Assembly: GCA_037957365.1 (NCBI GenBank)
Contig: JARHVA010002371.1
Location: 1,488,001-1,552,000 of the forward strand
Origin: Torreya grandis
Taxonomy: Eukaryota > Streptophyta > Pinopsida > Cupressales > Taxaceae
Direction: 5' to 3'
Length of the DNA: 64,000 nucleotides
In this document: piece after piece, positions 1 to 11,559 of the stretch
Numbering within the stretch: position 1 is the first letter of the stretch
Layout of the letters: every line of letters begins with the position of its first letter
Program-made: the position numbers and the translations under genes
Notes under the pieces: generated by a model
Told to the model about the DNA's origin: nothing
Databases searched by the model: none
The model's input: only the letters and a program-made list of their open reading frames with translations

Positions 1-1023
1 TCCCTAAATGGGGCAATGCAATTTATGGGCTAGCTAACTTTGATCAGTTCATTTCGAGTCAAAATGCCAATTTTTCACCTAAGTGCTTTGGATTGCTCTT
101 TCCTATCAAATATCTTGCACAAGGCATATGTCTTCATTATTTGTTTTTGATAACATCCTAAATGGGATAATGGATGTAATGCATCTGACATGGACTTTTA
201 ATTCTAATCTTGTCAAATTTTAGACCAATAATAAGGCATTTTGATCAATTTGAGTAATTTGTGCATAAAGTGCTTAAGCATGATTAAGAGATAATTAATC
301 CAAATCAAGGCCTAATCAAGAATTCCATGGAAACTTGTTAAATAATTGTTTTTAGAAATGAATATTGAATATATACATCATTAGGTGACCTCATTTCTTG
401 GGAAGACATCCCTAGGCCATAAATGACACAAATATCAAGATTCATGCCTCCCATGCCTCATCAAAGCCCTCCATGGCTATTAATTGCTCCTCTATCCCAA
501 ATACTGATGAGCCTATTTATGGATTTTAATTACATAATTGGATTAATCCTTAGCCACACATCTCAATCTTGGGATGGATGGTTTAGGTTGATTCTGATCA
601 TCCCCAAAAATCTATAAATAGAGAGGCCATAAACATCATTTCTAAGCTATTTTGGTGCAAAGTTATTATTCTCAAATATCTTCAAAGTCTTGAAAATTAG
701 TGTTACCATGCCAAATTAATTCCAATCCAAGCCATATGCCAAAGGTGCCAAGGAGAGATGGAGGTAGCCAAGCTTCCATTGTCAAGGACTTCATGAGCCC
801 AAGTCGAGCAAGCCACTACAACAAGCATTTTGGAATATCCAAGGAAGGTAAAAGAGGTTTCTTTTGCATTTTAGTTGTGTGTTTTATTCATGTTTATTAA
901 CTAAGCTATCCTTAGTGTGTAGGCCTAGATATGTTATGCTAGTTAGTGTGTTTCTTTCATTTTTTTTCATTATGGAACTAACACCATACTAACCATCCTC
1001 CCTTGAGTCTAATTCCTAGATCA
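1..1023 (+). repeat. E1 5' LTR (truncated by window start)
   Basis: Base 1 aligns with base 15929 of the 3' LTR, and similarity runs to CTAGATCA at 1016-1023, where the copies diverge. The LTR ends in CA. The right part (about 630-1010) also resembles the E2 LTR in reverse complement, for example in the stretches around AAGGTGCCAAGGAGAGAT and ACTAACCATCCTCCC, so E1 and E2 are related families. Confidence 0.93.
611..622 (+). promoter_or_regulatory. TATA box of E1 5' LTR
   Basis: TCTATAAATAGA lies in the LTR, and the 3' LTR keeps TATAAATAGA at 16541-16550. A conserved TATA motif about 400 bp before the LTR end fits the Pol II promoter that sets the U3/R border. No transcript evidence is available. 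Confidence 0.6.
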
Positions 1024-1027
1024 CGTA

Positions 1028-1045
1028 TGGCGTGCCTGATAAGAC
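1028..1045 (+). other. E1 primer binding site
   Basis: TGGCGTGCCTGATAAGAC starts 4 nt after the LTR end. E2 has TGGCATGCCTGGTGGGAC, also 4 nt after its LTR, and E5 has TGGCATGCCTAGTGGGAC 3 nt after its LTR. Conservation across three elements makes this a real PBS. The TGGC start implies a G73 tRNA, probably an arginine tRNA as in Tat elements. The GTG/ATG variants look like CpG decay of GCG. The exact tRNA is not proven. Confidence 0.75.
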
Positions 1046-3698
1046 TAGACACATCCCACATATGAAGAAGATACTTTTTCATCTTGAAAATATTTATTTA
1101 GACCATTAAAACTCTTGCAAGTTGATTTTCTAACTTTATTTTGCCATTTTTTATTTTCTATGGGTTTACATAGTAATTGACATCAGCTAGTAAGACTAAC
1201 ATCGGTTGGATAGCTTAAATGACATCAATTGGTAAAATTGACATTAATTAGATACCTATCATTGGTCACTTGGTATAACTGATGTCGGTTAGATAACTGA
1301 CATTGGTTAGAAAATGTAACTATCATCGGTTATATAAATCGACATCGATCACTATGTTTTTCTTAAAACATAGACCTGAGAGCTCTTTTTCTAAAGTTCA
1401 TTATTTCAAACCCAAAAGAGATTGAAGGCTAAAGGACATGCTAACAGTTTTTCTATAGGACCAAGCTTGACATTTTCTAAAAACACATTCTAGATCACCT
1501 TTGGCATGCTTAAAAATCAATTAGGAACCTTATTTTGGTGTTTTAAAAAAAGAAAATTTTAGATGTTTATGGTGAATGTTTTCAAAGTTTGCAACTAAGA
1601 CCAAGGGGTCAAATGAACACCACCTCATTTTCCATTTGGGATTAAAAATGAACTCACCTTTTCAAAGAATTTTATTTTTACTTGGTTGTTTAGATTAATT
1701 TTTTGTTGGACAAAAAGAGGGATGTTGCATGTATTCTCTTCCATTTGTCCCCTTTAGGTAACCCTTGGAATCAAAATCACCATTCCTATTGCAAGTAACC
1801 TAGTCTAAGGCTTAGAAATAAAGTCATCTAAAGTAGTCCCAAAAAACTTGTCAAAGTTTGGGTGACCTTGAAAATGACCCTAAAGTCTTTTTACTTTCAT
1901 GCTTTCTTTATTTTTATGCAAAATTGGCTTACAAGGGGGACATTATCACCTCCTATGAGTTCTTTAGGGAAGCTTTGACCCAGGGTTTCACCTCTTGGTA
2001 TTGACTTCATTTGGCTCCTAATTGGAGTTGCACATAGGATGTAGTGGCACTTTGGACATCGCACTACATTAAATAAATAGTAGGATGTAGTGGCTAAAAA
2101 AAGGACTAGACCTTTTTGCAATAAGCTAAGTGATACGGACCCAAAATCCATGCCTTTATTTTTCATTGTTTGACATGAAATTCATTGTGCAATTGATTCC
2201 CCTAGAATGTTCAAAAACTTGTTAGATCTTAGACAAATCCCCACTTACCATGGAAGTATTGTTGGTATAAGGTGCACCTCAAGGTCCATGTTGTAGTAAT
2301 TTAATTTGAGAGAAGGGAGGGGTGTAAAAAACCTACTATATAATGCACATTTACTTTTGGATGAACACTTAAAATCCTCTCAAATGACGTATATTGATGG
2401 ATTCCAAAAATACCAAGCAACCTTGTCAGTTTAGGATTTAAGAGTGATTAATTAGTTGGTCTTGTCCTAGATTAGAGTCTTGTTTGAAGTGAAAACTTGG
2501 TGTAAACAAACAATTCAAACCAAGCACATGGTCCTAATTTTATTTTGAATAAAGAAGTGTTATGTTGCCCACATAAGATCATCAATTTTCCTTGTTCAAA
2601 GTTCATCAAAATATTGAGAGTCATATCATCCACTTTGGTGCAGTTATGTTGCCTAATTGAGTCTAAACCTTTACCAAAGTTGTTTAAAGTCCTTCATTTA
2701 TAATCTAAATTTGAAATTGAACCTTTATAAGTTCATAGGGTTGATGTGTTAAGTGAGTTCACCATTGTCACTAAACTTTAGGGAACTTATTTTCAATTCC
2801 AATTCGGGTTGAAGGCCATTTTAGACTCAAGATCATTATCACCATTTGATAGACTTAAGCCATTTTTATGCTAAACACTTGCACTTTAAGTTTATGCACC
2901 ATGAAATTTTGAGTCAAGAAAAGTAGTGTTATGCTATCAAAATTGTGGTAAAATATCTTTGCCTTAGAGAGTTTTTGAAACAAACTTTTTTGTCACACCT
3001 TTTTAGTAGTGTAGCACTGCCCAAAACATTTCAAATATTATTTCATAGACCTTCTTGCATAGAGTTCAAATTTTATTCTTACATTTTCAATCCAATCCAA
3101 GTGTACTTTTTAATCCTTTATCTAAAGCATGATTATACTATTCAATTTTTTCTAGCTTGTTTGTCAAAAGAACCAAGTTTTATACCATTATTTATGAGAA
3201 AATAAACTATCTCTAAAAAGTGCCTTTTGTTTCATACCTTACACCTAGCTAATCAAGTTCATGACCAAAAATCAAATGCCTAGTGTTTTTTAGAAGTGTT
3301 TCAAATCTATTAGATTAAAATTCTCATCTATTTCCAAAGTCTAGATTTTGATGCCATTTGGCCAAGAGTCCTAGCCCATGCCTTGTTTGAGCCTAGTTTT
3401 GATGCCACAATTGGCCAAAAGACCTAGCAACTTTTAAATTCCTAGATTAGATTGATTTGAAACACTTTGACCTTAGAGTTTGGAATTTTTATTTTTGGTC
3501 TTTTTACTTAATTGTCTTTGTGTGAATAGTGGAACATTAGATACTTCACGCTAGCTTGTTTCCTCACAAATCTTTGCATAAACCTTTTTGATCCTTTTGA
3601 TGAATCTAGACCAAGTTAGAACATCATTGTTTTAGACATTGCCCTTATTTTTTTAGACTTTGTAGAACTCTTTGAACTTTTATAGCAAAACACTGACT
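1046..3698 (+). other. E1 long 5' leader
   Basis: No coding signal is seen over about 2.65 kb. The stretch at 1855-2000 aligns with E2 at about 27400-27240 in reverse, sharing for example AATGACCCTAAAGT and a GGGAAG...TTGACCCA block. Further matches run to about 3640 (E2 about 25900). A long untranslated leader conserved between E1 and its non-autonomous relative probably holds packaging and dimerisation signals; that role is inference. Small ORFs at 1897-2166 and 2945-3205 have no family features. Confidence 0.7.
1165..1352 (+). repeat. E1 leader: degenerate GACATCGGTT repeats
   Basis: A short motif (GACATCGGTTGGATA, GATGTCGGTTAGATAA, GACATTGGTTAG, TCATCGGTTATA, GACATCGAT) recurs roughly every 20-35 bp, just after the primer site. 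E2 carries a comparable ATCGACGTCGAT-type cluster at 27880-28260, at the same place in its leader. Confidence 0.7.
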
Positions 3699-4939
3699 AT
3701 GGATCCCAACATGTATTCTTACACTCATAGTGGATTCATGTACAATCTCGGGATTAGTAATGTAGTTGTGTAAGAAGAAATGGTGTAAGACCCCTATGCG
3801 GATAATATTGCTTATGAGATGGATTCTTATCCCTCTTATAATACTCAATCAAGATCACAAAGCCAAGATTCATTAGCTAAATATCTACTTAACACACCAT
3901 CTTATTCTGAACAAGACCAAGAATAAACTACATAGTACCTAGCTACAATACCCATAGTGGACGAGCTAGTTCTTCAATAGTCATATTCTGCTAATTTGAC
4001 TACCATGTATGATTCATTTTTGTTTGACTGACATTTTTTAGAAAACAAAGATGAGATTTTAGTTAGATCCATAGAGGTAGGGGCCAAGTTTCTAGTAGAC
4101 TTTCCCCATGAAAATTTACCAAGTCTAGTAAGAGTGCCCCATAATATCATTTACAATCAACAGGCTTCTTATAGCAATCCTATGGCTCTAGTCTAAACAA
4201 CGTACCAAGATATTAATATATATATAATCAAGGTAAAAACATCATGGAAGATCACTTTAACCAAATGCAAAAATAATATCAAACCTACCTAAATCTAGCA
4301 CATGATTTTAGTCAGATGAACATGGTGAGTAAGCCTCTCATTTACCTAGTTCCTTCAATAGGAGTGTTGATAGAGTTAACTAGACAAGAGAATTCAAATT
4401 CCAACCCATTCATACAAATTGCTTTGATAGATAAATTTATGTGTATGCCCTTTATTAAAGAAGTATCTTTGGCTTATACATAGAATAGTGAGCCAAACAT
4501 AGTGGACAATGTGCAAATAATGCCCAATCCCAATCAATGTGGTACTAATGCACAAACAACTAGCCAACAACATCTGGCTGTAGTTAATCCCATGGATAGA
4601 TCATTATACCAGGGAATATGAGTTTATATACCCTAATCCCAATTGGCTACTTCATGAAGTGTACAACCTATAAGATTAGGTAATCAAACAATGGCTAATG
4701 TCATGCCTCAACAACATGTAATGAACCCTACTCCTCCTCAATAAGTAATGAGTAGTATTCCACAATAGTAGACACAATCTAGATGTATCGACACAATGAG
4801 GATGAATTCATTACCACCTCAATCAGGGGAAATAAATGTTCCACCTGCCAGGTAATGACAAACATACCTCTTCAGTCACAGACTAATATGCCAATTCAAA
4901 ACCAAGCAATGACTAGTCAACAACATGCAAATATTGGTC
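3699..4939 (+). pseudogene. E1 gag N-terminal region, Gln/Asn-rich
   Basis: The likely gag start is ATG at 3699, reading MDPNMYSYTHSGFMYN and then a DPY...YEMDSYPSYNTQ block. E2 encodes the same block on the minus strand (about 25313-25150), which supports this frame and start. Downstream the frame is broken by stops but stays rich in Gln, Asn and Pro, as in PNPNQCGTNAQTTSQQH near 4520. The region runs to the LINE-type insertion and resumes at 5735. Structural role is assumed from position; no domain is recognised here. Confidence 0.65.
4922..4939 (+). repeat. Target-site duplication, left copy (18 bp)
   Basis: AACATGCAAATATTGGTC at 4922-4939 recurs without mismatch at 5717-5734. Flanking bases differ. 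A perfect 18-bp duplication inside heavily decayed sequence marks a recent target-primed insertion. Confidence 0.9.
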
Positions 4940-5478
4940 TAAGTACCCCTTGGGGAATCCAAACAAATCGGTGCAGAAAGTACCACCTGACGGGTCATAT
5001 TATTGCTCATTGTATGGCTGGGAAATCAAAGTCCAAAGGACCACCTTCTTGGTGTTCTGAGGTTTCCTCCAAACATTACATGGCTAAACAGCCCATGGAA
5101 GCTCTGGCTGATTTTGAGAATGAAGATAGTATCCATTCTGAGCTGATGGTTGAGGAGGATTCGCTAGTGAAAGATTCTATTGAAGGTCATGTGGAGACTG
5201 GGATTAGTGATCCTTCTGAGCCAGTTGTTGAGGAGGCTTTGGTCTCTCCCCCTATTTTGGAAGAACTTATTAGGAGCCAGACTTTGGCTAGTTTTCATAA
5301 GGATTTTGTTGAGGCATCTGTGTCCCCTAGGCTTCATGGATCACTGTCTTTTGAGGCATGGATGGCTGAGGCAGCTAAGGTAGAGGATGGATGGACAATA
5401 GTTAAGAGGAAGAAGTCTAAGCCTTTGGTCCCCTCTCTAGATATGAATCTTCGATTGTGTAAACAAAATAATAATTAA
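4940..5478 (+). CDS. ORF1-like zinc-knuckle protein, 5'-truncated
   Basis: About 179 codons are open to the stop at 5476-5478. Read from an ATG at 4783 the ORF is 231 codons, but its first ~52 codons come from E1 gag, so that start is a chance fusion. The insert encodes a zinc-knuckle motif CRKYHLTGHIIAHC, where Tyr sits in place of the second Cys (C-x2-C-x4-H-x4-C expected). An acidic stretch (about residues 105-165 of the fused frame) follows, then a basic end DGWTIVKRKKSKP. A lone knuckle with an acidic linker fits the C-terminal half of a plant LINE ORF1 (RNA binding). The N-terminal domain is missing. Without the second Cys, zinc binding is doubtful. Confidence 0.55.
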
Positions 5479-5716
5479 AACCTCATTTGTATGGGAGGTT
5501 TGTAGGGTGTTGATCATGTCTGTTGATGGTCTGTTCTGTGTTGTGTCAACTGTTACTTCTGGTCTTTTCTGCTGTTTTCAGGTTCATGTTTAACCTAGTT
5601 TGCTTTTACTAGTTTCGGGTTTCTTTTTAGAAACTTGGCTGTGCTTTAAGGTTTATCTCTTTTTTGATGTAAAGGGTTTTGGGGTCCCTTCAAAACCTAT
5701 TTTTACCTTAATATAA
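4940..5716 (+). mobile_element. LINE-type (HAL1-like) non-LTR insertion in E1 gag
   Basis: This 777-bp block lies between the 18-bp duplications. It is less AT-rich than its host and its ORF has no stop over about 540 bp, whereas E1 on both sides is full of stops, so it arrived late. It encodes an ORF1/gag-like protein with a zinc knuckle, then a 240-bp 3' tail with no RT, ending in TTAATATAAA rather than a clean poly(A). An L1-type element 5'-truncated in the ordinary way would keep the end of ORF2, not ORF1, so an ORF1-only derivative or one with ORF2 deleted is the simplest reading. A captured cellular mRNA with a zf-CCHC domain is the alternative. Confidence 0.75.
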
Positions 5717-5734
5717 AACATGCAAATATTGGTC
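5717..5734 (+). repeat. Target-site duplication, right copy (18 bp)
   Basis: Identical to 4922-4939, directly after the TTAATATAAA end of the insertion. E1 gag-region sequence resumes at 5735. Confidence 0.9.
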
Positions 5735-6890
5735 AATAATAGATTTTTAATCTATAACATGTTTTCACTTCTCCACAAGTATTCATGTAATAAGGAGGTA
5801 CCCATGTTTCTTAGGTACCTACCAAACAAATGTTGGTTCAAAATGTGTCATAAGTTTATAGATAGGGTGTTGGACCACAAGTTCCCACTCAACAACAAGC
5901 TTTGATTAGTCAGCAGCATGTCCTTTTTCAACCACAACAGGCACAATATAGTTATATCCCTTCGTTCCAACCACAAAATCCTCCAAGTCAAACCTTTATC
6001 ACCAACCTAAACTAGAATATCACATAACCAATTGTGCAATTTCAAGTACATCCTAATCTTTGTGTGTGTATTCCTAGTCCATTCCCCAACCAAACCAATA
6101 TACCCCAATAGGTATCTATGTCATACCCTTGTCAAAGTGTCCCATTTGTGACCTCCTAACCATCTACCCAAATTCTTCCTCAAACCAATGTTCCTTCCAA
6201 TTTCCTATCCCAAGAATTATAATAGATGAAGGATGTAATTTCTACCATTCAAGCTGGTAAATAGATTAAAAAGTTCAAATTGGATGATGTGTGTTCCTAC
6301 CCATTCAACATAGAGTATTTATAGATACTATTTCCTCCAAGATACAAACCACCAAAATTTGACAAATACAAAGGGAAAGGTGACCCTAAGGCTCATTTGG
6401 CTAAATTCTTTATCACATGTCAACCAGTGGCATATAGCGAAATTTACCTTTTGCTTTTGTTTCCAAGGAGCTTCGTTGGACAAGCTTTGGAGTAGTTTTT
6501 AAAGTTGCCCAAAAATTCAGTAACAAATTTTGATGATCTTTCTAATAAGTTTGTGCAACACTTTTCCTATAAGCTCAAGCATGAGATTTCATTAGTAGAC
6601 TTAATGCAAGAAAAGAAAAAAGATGGTGAGAGTTTTGTAAGTTATTTATAGTGATGGAGATCCCTTGAAAGCCATTTCACCCATAGTTTACCATATAAAC
6701 AATTAGCTACTGTGTTTACCAAAAATTTGCACAGTGAGATAGTTTATCATTTGGAACTACAATGTGTACATACTTTCAAGGAAATCATTGACAGAGGCTT
6801 GTTGATTAAGTGAGCACTCATCAATAAAGGAGTTATCAAGCTTAATTCAACTAACAAAAATCAAGGTACCAATCAGGGAAATGACCAATA
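5735..6890 (+). pseudogene. E1 gag, Retrotrans_gag-type core
   Basis: After a Pro/Gln-rich, stop-broken linker the capsid-like core begins near 6330. Readable landmarks are PPKFDKYKGKGDPKAHLAKF, then LPKNSVTNFDDLSNKFVQHF and a basic block near 6600. The linear order (FDKYKG-DP-H, a W-like site, F-L-F...F) is that of plant Ty3 gag. At 6648-6653 a TAG TGA pair stands where related gags read Gln-Arg, a clear C-to-T double hit. Gag would form the virus-like particle. Not translatable as one protein. Confidence 0.8.
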
Positions 6891-8229
6891 TCCCATTTAA
6901 TTACTAGCATCACAACTGACATAGGCCAATAACCAAGAAAGACCAAAGCAATTCAACCATAATAAGAATGTTGTGGGAAATGGAGTAACCAAATCTCATC
7001 ATGTTAAAATGGTGAAAACATCATTTACACTACTTTTTAGCTTACTCCTACCCAACAACCTCTCTAACTAATGCCGTAAGCACAATAACCAAGACCTACA
7101 CAATAAATACAACAACTTTTACCATTGTAAACCCTTCTTCCTAAGAGAATCATGCCTACACATCATGTCTTTAGTGACCTAGGAGTATCTATTGAGTCTA
7201 TATTTTTCAAGCTTGTTGTCACTAATATGATTAGTTGGCCTATACCAAAGCATTATCCATAAGGCATTCCTTATCTTGATTGGTACCATGAAAATAAATT
7301 TTGTGATTATCATTGTGTCAATGGGCATATCTATGAAGATGTGTCCAAATCAAGCATTTAATTGATAATATGTTGGATAATGCAGAGATAACATTAGATA
7401 ATGGTGCTTCCACTTTCAATCAAACTCTTTAGATTTATCAAAACCCTTTTCCCTGACATAACAATCAGTAGCAGTAAAATAATTAGTAGCAACAACAACA
7501 ATGGCCAGTGCAATAGTAAAATTAATAGTATTAAAATCAAAGACTGAACCAGTGGAATCAACAAAATTAGGAGTAGAACCCACAATGACAAAATAATAGA
7601 CAAAACCAAGGTCATAATGGTAATAACTAACAAACCTACCATCTAGTTGCACATGACTACGACAGGGTTGTAGGTCATATTATAAGGGGTAGTATTAATC
7701 GTATCTCCATTAACCTTAGACCAAGAACTAATCAACATAAACCATTTCTAAACAACAAGATTCAACCAAATTACATGGATAATCCTTCTTTGACCTAGGA
7801 ATGCATACAGACAAACCAACAAACTAGGACTTCCCCTTTTGGAGCTTATATCGATAACTCATCCTTGCCACATGACTACATGTGAGTGTACTAACATCTG
7901 AGACTTGTCTTGTTTGTTCCCATACCATTCCCAACATTGATTAGTAATAATGGTCTAATATTTAATCTCAATTTTGAAATCACAACATGGAGGTCAAATA
8001 TTACTATCCCAAGCCCACAACCATCTGCCACTTTGTCTTTCATCTAAACAATAATTCAGCCTCAGAATAAACCATTCACTATTGACCAAGACAAGAAGTT
8101 TGATATTATGGAATAATTATAGAATACACCAGCACAAATTTATATTTTAGATTTAATATGAACATTAATAATCCACAAGAAAAACTTGAATGATTTTTTG
8201 ACCCTAATCCACTATTTCTAGTGACATAT
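6891..8229 (+). pseudogene. E1 gag-pro spacer with zinc-knuckle relic
   Basis: Stop-broken sequence rich in Gln and Asn codons (CAA, CAG and their TAA/TAG decay products), most strongly at 7400-7660. The landmark is near 7300-7350, reading WYHENKFCDYHCVNGHIYED. Here C-x2-H-x4-GH-x4 matches the C-x2-H...H...C knuckle typical of Tat gag-pro, with the last Cys lost to Val. It would have bound genomic RNA. Confidence 0.6.
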
Positions 8230-8762
8230 CCCCTAATAAATTTCAAGCTTTGCTTGGACACCTAGCTCCATCCCAACAAGTCACATTCAACCAAAGTGAT
8301 TTGTCTTCCCTTGGCCCACTCCATAATAATCCATTATACATATAAGTTTGTATAAGATGGCATAAAGTGAAATGTGTCCTTATAGACAATGGATCCAACG
8401 TCAACATAGTGTCTCTAAAGCTCATTAAGCTTCTTGGGTACACAATGGCAGATATCTAGCTAGAAATAATAACCATCAAAGCCTATGATAATCAAGAAAG
8501 AGAATCACAAGGCACCATTAGTTTTCCAATTATCATTGGGCCTTTGACCCATGATACACTTTTCCATGTGCTTGATCTTGAGTTATCATTCAATATGCTT
8601 CTAGGTAGGCCTTATTTATATGAGTTTCATGTAGTCTTATCAATGCTGCACCAATGTATCAATTCTTCCCACTCAGGGATGGAAGTGAATATTCCAAGAG
8701 ATTTACACCCATATGAACACTGCAAACATCTTGAGTCTAAATTTCAAAGCTATAATTATTAG
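8230..8762 (+). pseudogene. E1 aspartic protease
   Basis: The frame reads VLIDNGSNVNIVSLKLIKLL at 8367-8426. IDNGS is the usual plant Ty3 variant of the D-T/S-G active site. A stop follows near 8456, then IIIGPLTHDTLFHVLDLELS and the flap/LLGRP block SFNMLLGRPYLYEFHV up to 8635. The Gly-Arg-Pro and the following S-x-LHQ...S resemble the conserved end of Tat proteases. It would process Gag-Pol. The active-site Asp is kept but stops make it a pseudogene. Confidence 0.85.
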
Positions 8763-9005
8763 TATGACATGAATCAAAGTTCCAAGTAGGATAAAGGAAA
8801 GACTACACTTATTGATCTTTCACCAGATAATTACATAGATCCTAATATCTTAGATTTCCTTTCCCACATGCCACCTCTTGAAGCTTTTAATTATTTCACC
8901 ATTTTAGATAATGGACTAGGAGAGTATGTGACCCATGATACATTTCATATTACCAATCTTATTTAGAATCTAAAAACCTTTGGGTGACCTAAAGTCACCC
9001 CACAT

Positions 9006-9521
9006 ATGCATTGCCAACAAAAAAACAAAGATAAGGGACTTGTCATATTTGTACCAACATTTGGCCTAGAACTTGACCCTCTTGAAGGGGATGAATCATG
9101 CTTATATAATGACAACCAAGCTGATTTTTATAAAAATGAAAAGTATCTTATTCCCAATAGGATCATGGAGCATCAAAATTATGAAGGAAGAGGCCTCAGA
9201 ATAAATCATCAAGGAACCATCAAGCTGATTTCCATGACTAAGTATGAAAGACCTTATAGACTTAGATTTAAACCATTTGGTGGAGACCAGACATATCTTA
9301 TTCAAATTCCATCACCAATAACTAGTGATGATGATGCTGATAGAAAAGTAGAGTCTGATCATTACCTCACCTTTGATGACCTAGCTGAAACTAACCAGTT
9401 TGATAATAATGCCATTTGTACCCTTACCCTGACCTTTCATCACAATCCATTTCCATTATATTATCCCCAACTGATAGATTGGGACCAACAAGAATCTAAT
9501 CTGTTGATTGATGAGTTGTAG
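9006..9521 (+). pseudogene. E1 protease-RT linker with G-patch-like motif
   Basis: A 171-codon open stretch, the longest surviving one in E1 outside the insertion. Near residues 61-93 it reads EGRGLRINHQGTIKLI and then YRLRFKPFGG, the spacing of the G-patch (G-x-G-L...G...GL-F) found between protease and RT in several Tat/Ogre-type elements. The rest is acidic (DDDADRKVESDHYLTFDDLAE). G-patch domains bind nucleic acid and may aid RT; that role is from the family, not seen here. Calling it a G-patch rests on pattern only. Confidence 0.55.
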
Positions 9522-10009
9522 AATGATGAGGCATTCTATGACTTTTTAGGCCTTAGAGACAATGTTTCATTGGGAGATTACAAATCAAGATTCTCAATCA
9601 CATTAGATCCTATAGCCTATTTTGGAGAGCGAGTGAACAACCTTAGCCAAAAATAAATAAGTAAAACATTGAGGTCCCAAAGTGAAAACCTCTTTGAGGC
9701 ACTTTTTGATTAGGGAAAAAGTAAAGATAGAGGCTAGTCTAGCGATGAAAATATATTTTAGGTGCCATTAGATGGGGGTGTTCATTCTTGTTCAAATCTA
9801 GACCAGGAGACCACCAATGATAAACTTGCCTATGGATCTAAGTTCAGCTTTGAGCAACAAGTATTTGATCAAATTCTTCAATAATTTCCAACTATCTTTG
9901 TCACATGGCCTGATCTCTCATTAGGGGACTTAGATTCATCATGCTTAGGAGAATTTGAAGAGCAAGTCCTAACAGAGGACCCTGACATAATTCAATAGTT
10001 CAAGTCAAT

Positions 10010-10990
10010 TTGACCCTTCTAGTCAAAGATACAATAGAGGTAAATATCAGGACTTCATCCAACCTAAAATGGATAAAATTAGGAACATCCCTCACTAAGG
10101 AGGAATGTGATGTATTTATAGCTTTATTGAGAGAATTTGTAGATATCTTTGCATGGGCCTATTCTGACATGCCAGGTTTAGACCCCACCTTGGTTCTACA
10201 CCACCTTGTGGTTAATCCTGATGCCAAACTGGTAAAATAAAAGTTACGTAAGATGCATCCTCATATTTTTGTATTGGTAAAGAAAGAGTTATAAAAACCC
10301 TTAAAATCAGGATGTATCTGATCCCTTTACTCTCAGAATGGATCTTTAAAGTGGTACCTATTAGTAAAAAGCTTGAAGGGATCAAAATTTGTACTAATTT
10401 TCAAAACATCAAGCTTGTCCTAAAGATGATTTTCCCTTGCCTAATATCGACATGATCATCGAATCCATGGTAAGTTATGAAATACTTTCACTTATGGATA
10501 AATTTTCAAGATACAACCAAATCAAAATAGCACCAGAAGACCAACATAAAATAATGTTCACCACTCCATGGGGAACATTTTGTTATAAAGTAATGCCATT
10601 TGTCCTTAATAATGTTAGAGATACATATCAAAGGGCCATGAATATCATATTTCATGATATGATGCATGATATTATTGAAGACTACGTTGATGACATATTA
10701 GAAAAATCCAAAACTAGGGCTGACCATCCAACAGTGCTGCGTAAGATATTTGATAAAATTATGGGAGTACAAAGTTAGACTCAATCTAAATAAATGTGTG
10801 TTTGGTGTAACTTAAAGTAAATTACTTGGCTTCATCATGTTTTGTAGAGGTATTGAAGTTGATCTAGCTAAAGTCCATGATATAACCAAGATGTCACCAC
10901 CAACTAATTTAAAGCAACTCCATAGTTTGTAAGGTAAGATCTAGTCAATCCAATGCTTCATATATTAGTTAGCAAATAAGTGCCATCCAT
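10010..10990 (+). pseudogene. E1 reverse transcriptase
   Basis: The lead-in EFVDIFAWAYSDMPGLDP (about 10130-10187) is the conserved segment ahead of Ty3 RT. The palm reads MDKFSRYNQIKIAPEDQHK (about 10494-10550), TPWGTFCYKVMPF, then DYVDDILEKSK at about 10681-10713 with both catalytic Asp residues. PFGLKNA has become PFVLNNV. Two stops near 10240-10290 and a frame change after 10778 break it. It would copy the genomic RNA into cDNA in the particle. Confidence 0.93.
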
Positions 10991-11001
10991 TTACACACCT
11001 T

Positions 11002-11480
11002 TTGAAGAATGGAATTACATTTCACTGGGATGATCACTGCCAAACATATTTTCAACAACTTAAAGACTATCTTGTTAATCCACCTATTTTATTACCTCTT
11101 ATGCCAAGAAAGCCATTCTTGTTATACCTATCAACTACTAACCATGCTCTAGGGGCACTCTTGGCTCAAGATGATGATAATGAAAAAGAGTATGTTGTGT
11201 ACTACCTAATCCATACCTTGGTTACATATGAACATAACTATGCACCTATTAAAAAATCTTGTCTAGCCATGGTCTTTATAGCTCATAAACTACACCATTA
11301 CATGTTGAATAATAAGACCATGGTCATTTCAAAAGTAGATCCACTCAAGTATCTAATATATAAAATAGCTTTGTAAGGTAGAATGGCTAAATGGATCATG
11401 TTTCTCAGTGAGTTTGACATAGAGTATGTCAATTAGAAGGAAATTAAGGGACAAGTTCTTATAGATTAACTTGTTGAAGC
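11002..11480 (+). pseudogene. E1 RNase H (first, Ty3-type)
   Basis: Open from 11002 to 11376: FHWDDHCQTYFQQLKDYL, PLMPRKPFLLYLSTTNHALG, LLAQDDDNEKEYVVYYLIHTL, then YAPIKKSCLAMVFIAHKLHH and a DPLKYL block. This is the canonical Ty3 RNase H that follows RT and removes RNA from the hybrid. After 11376 it continues with a few stops (MAKWIMFLSEFDIEYV) to the 3' edge of the domain. Confidence 0.88.
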
Positions 11481-11559
11481 ACCTCTCATAAACACACAAC
11501 CACTCATGTTTCAATTTTTTGATGAATCCATAATGAGCATCATTGACACACCCCTTGAG

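Noticed and set aside
423..900. Small ORFs of 64 and 66 codons in the E1 5' LTR
   Set aside because: They lie in U3/R of the LTR, are not kept in the 3' LTR copy and have no domain.
7394..7652. Two overlapping Leu/Val-rich membrane-like ORFs on the minus strand
   Set aside because: They are the antisense of a Gln/Asn-rich gag-pro spacer whose CAA/CAG/AAT codons read as Leu, Val and Ile in reverse.
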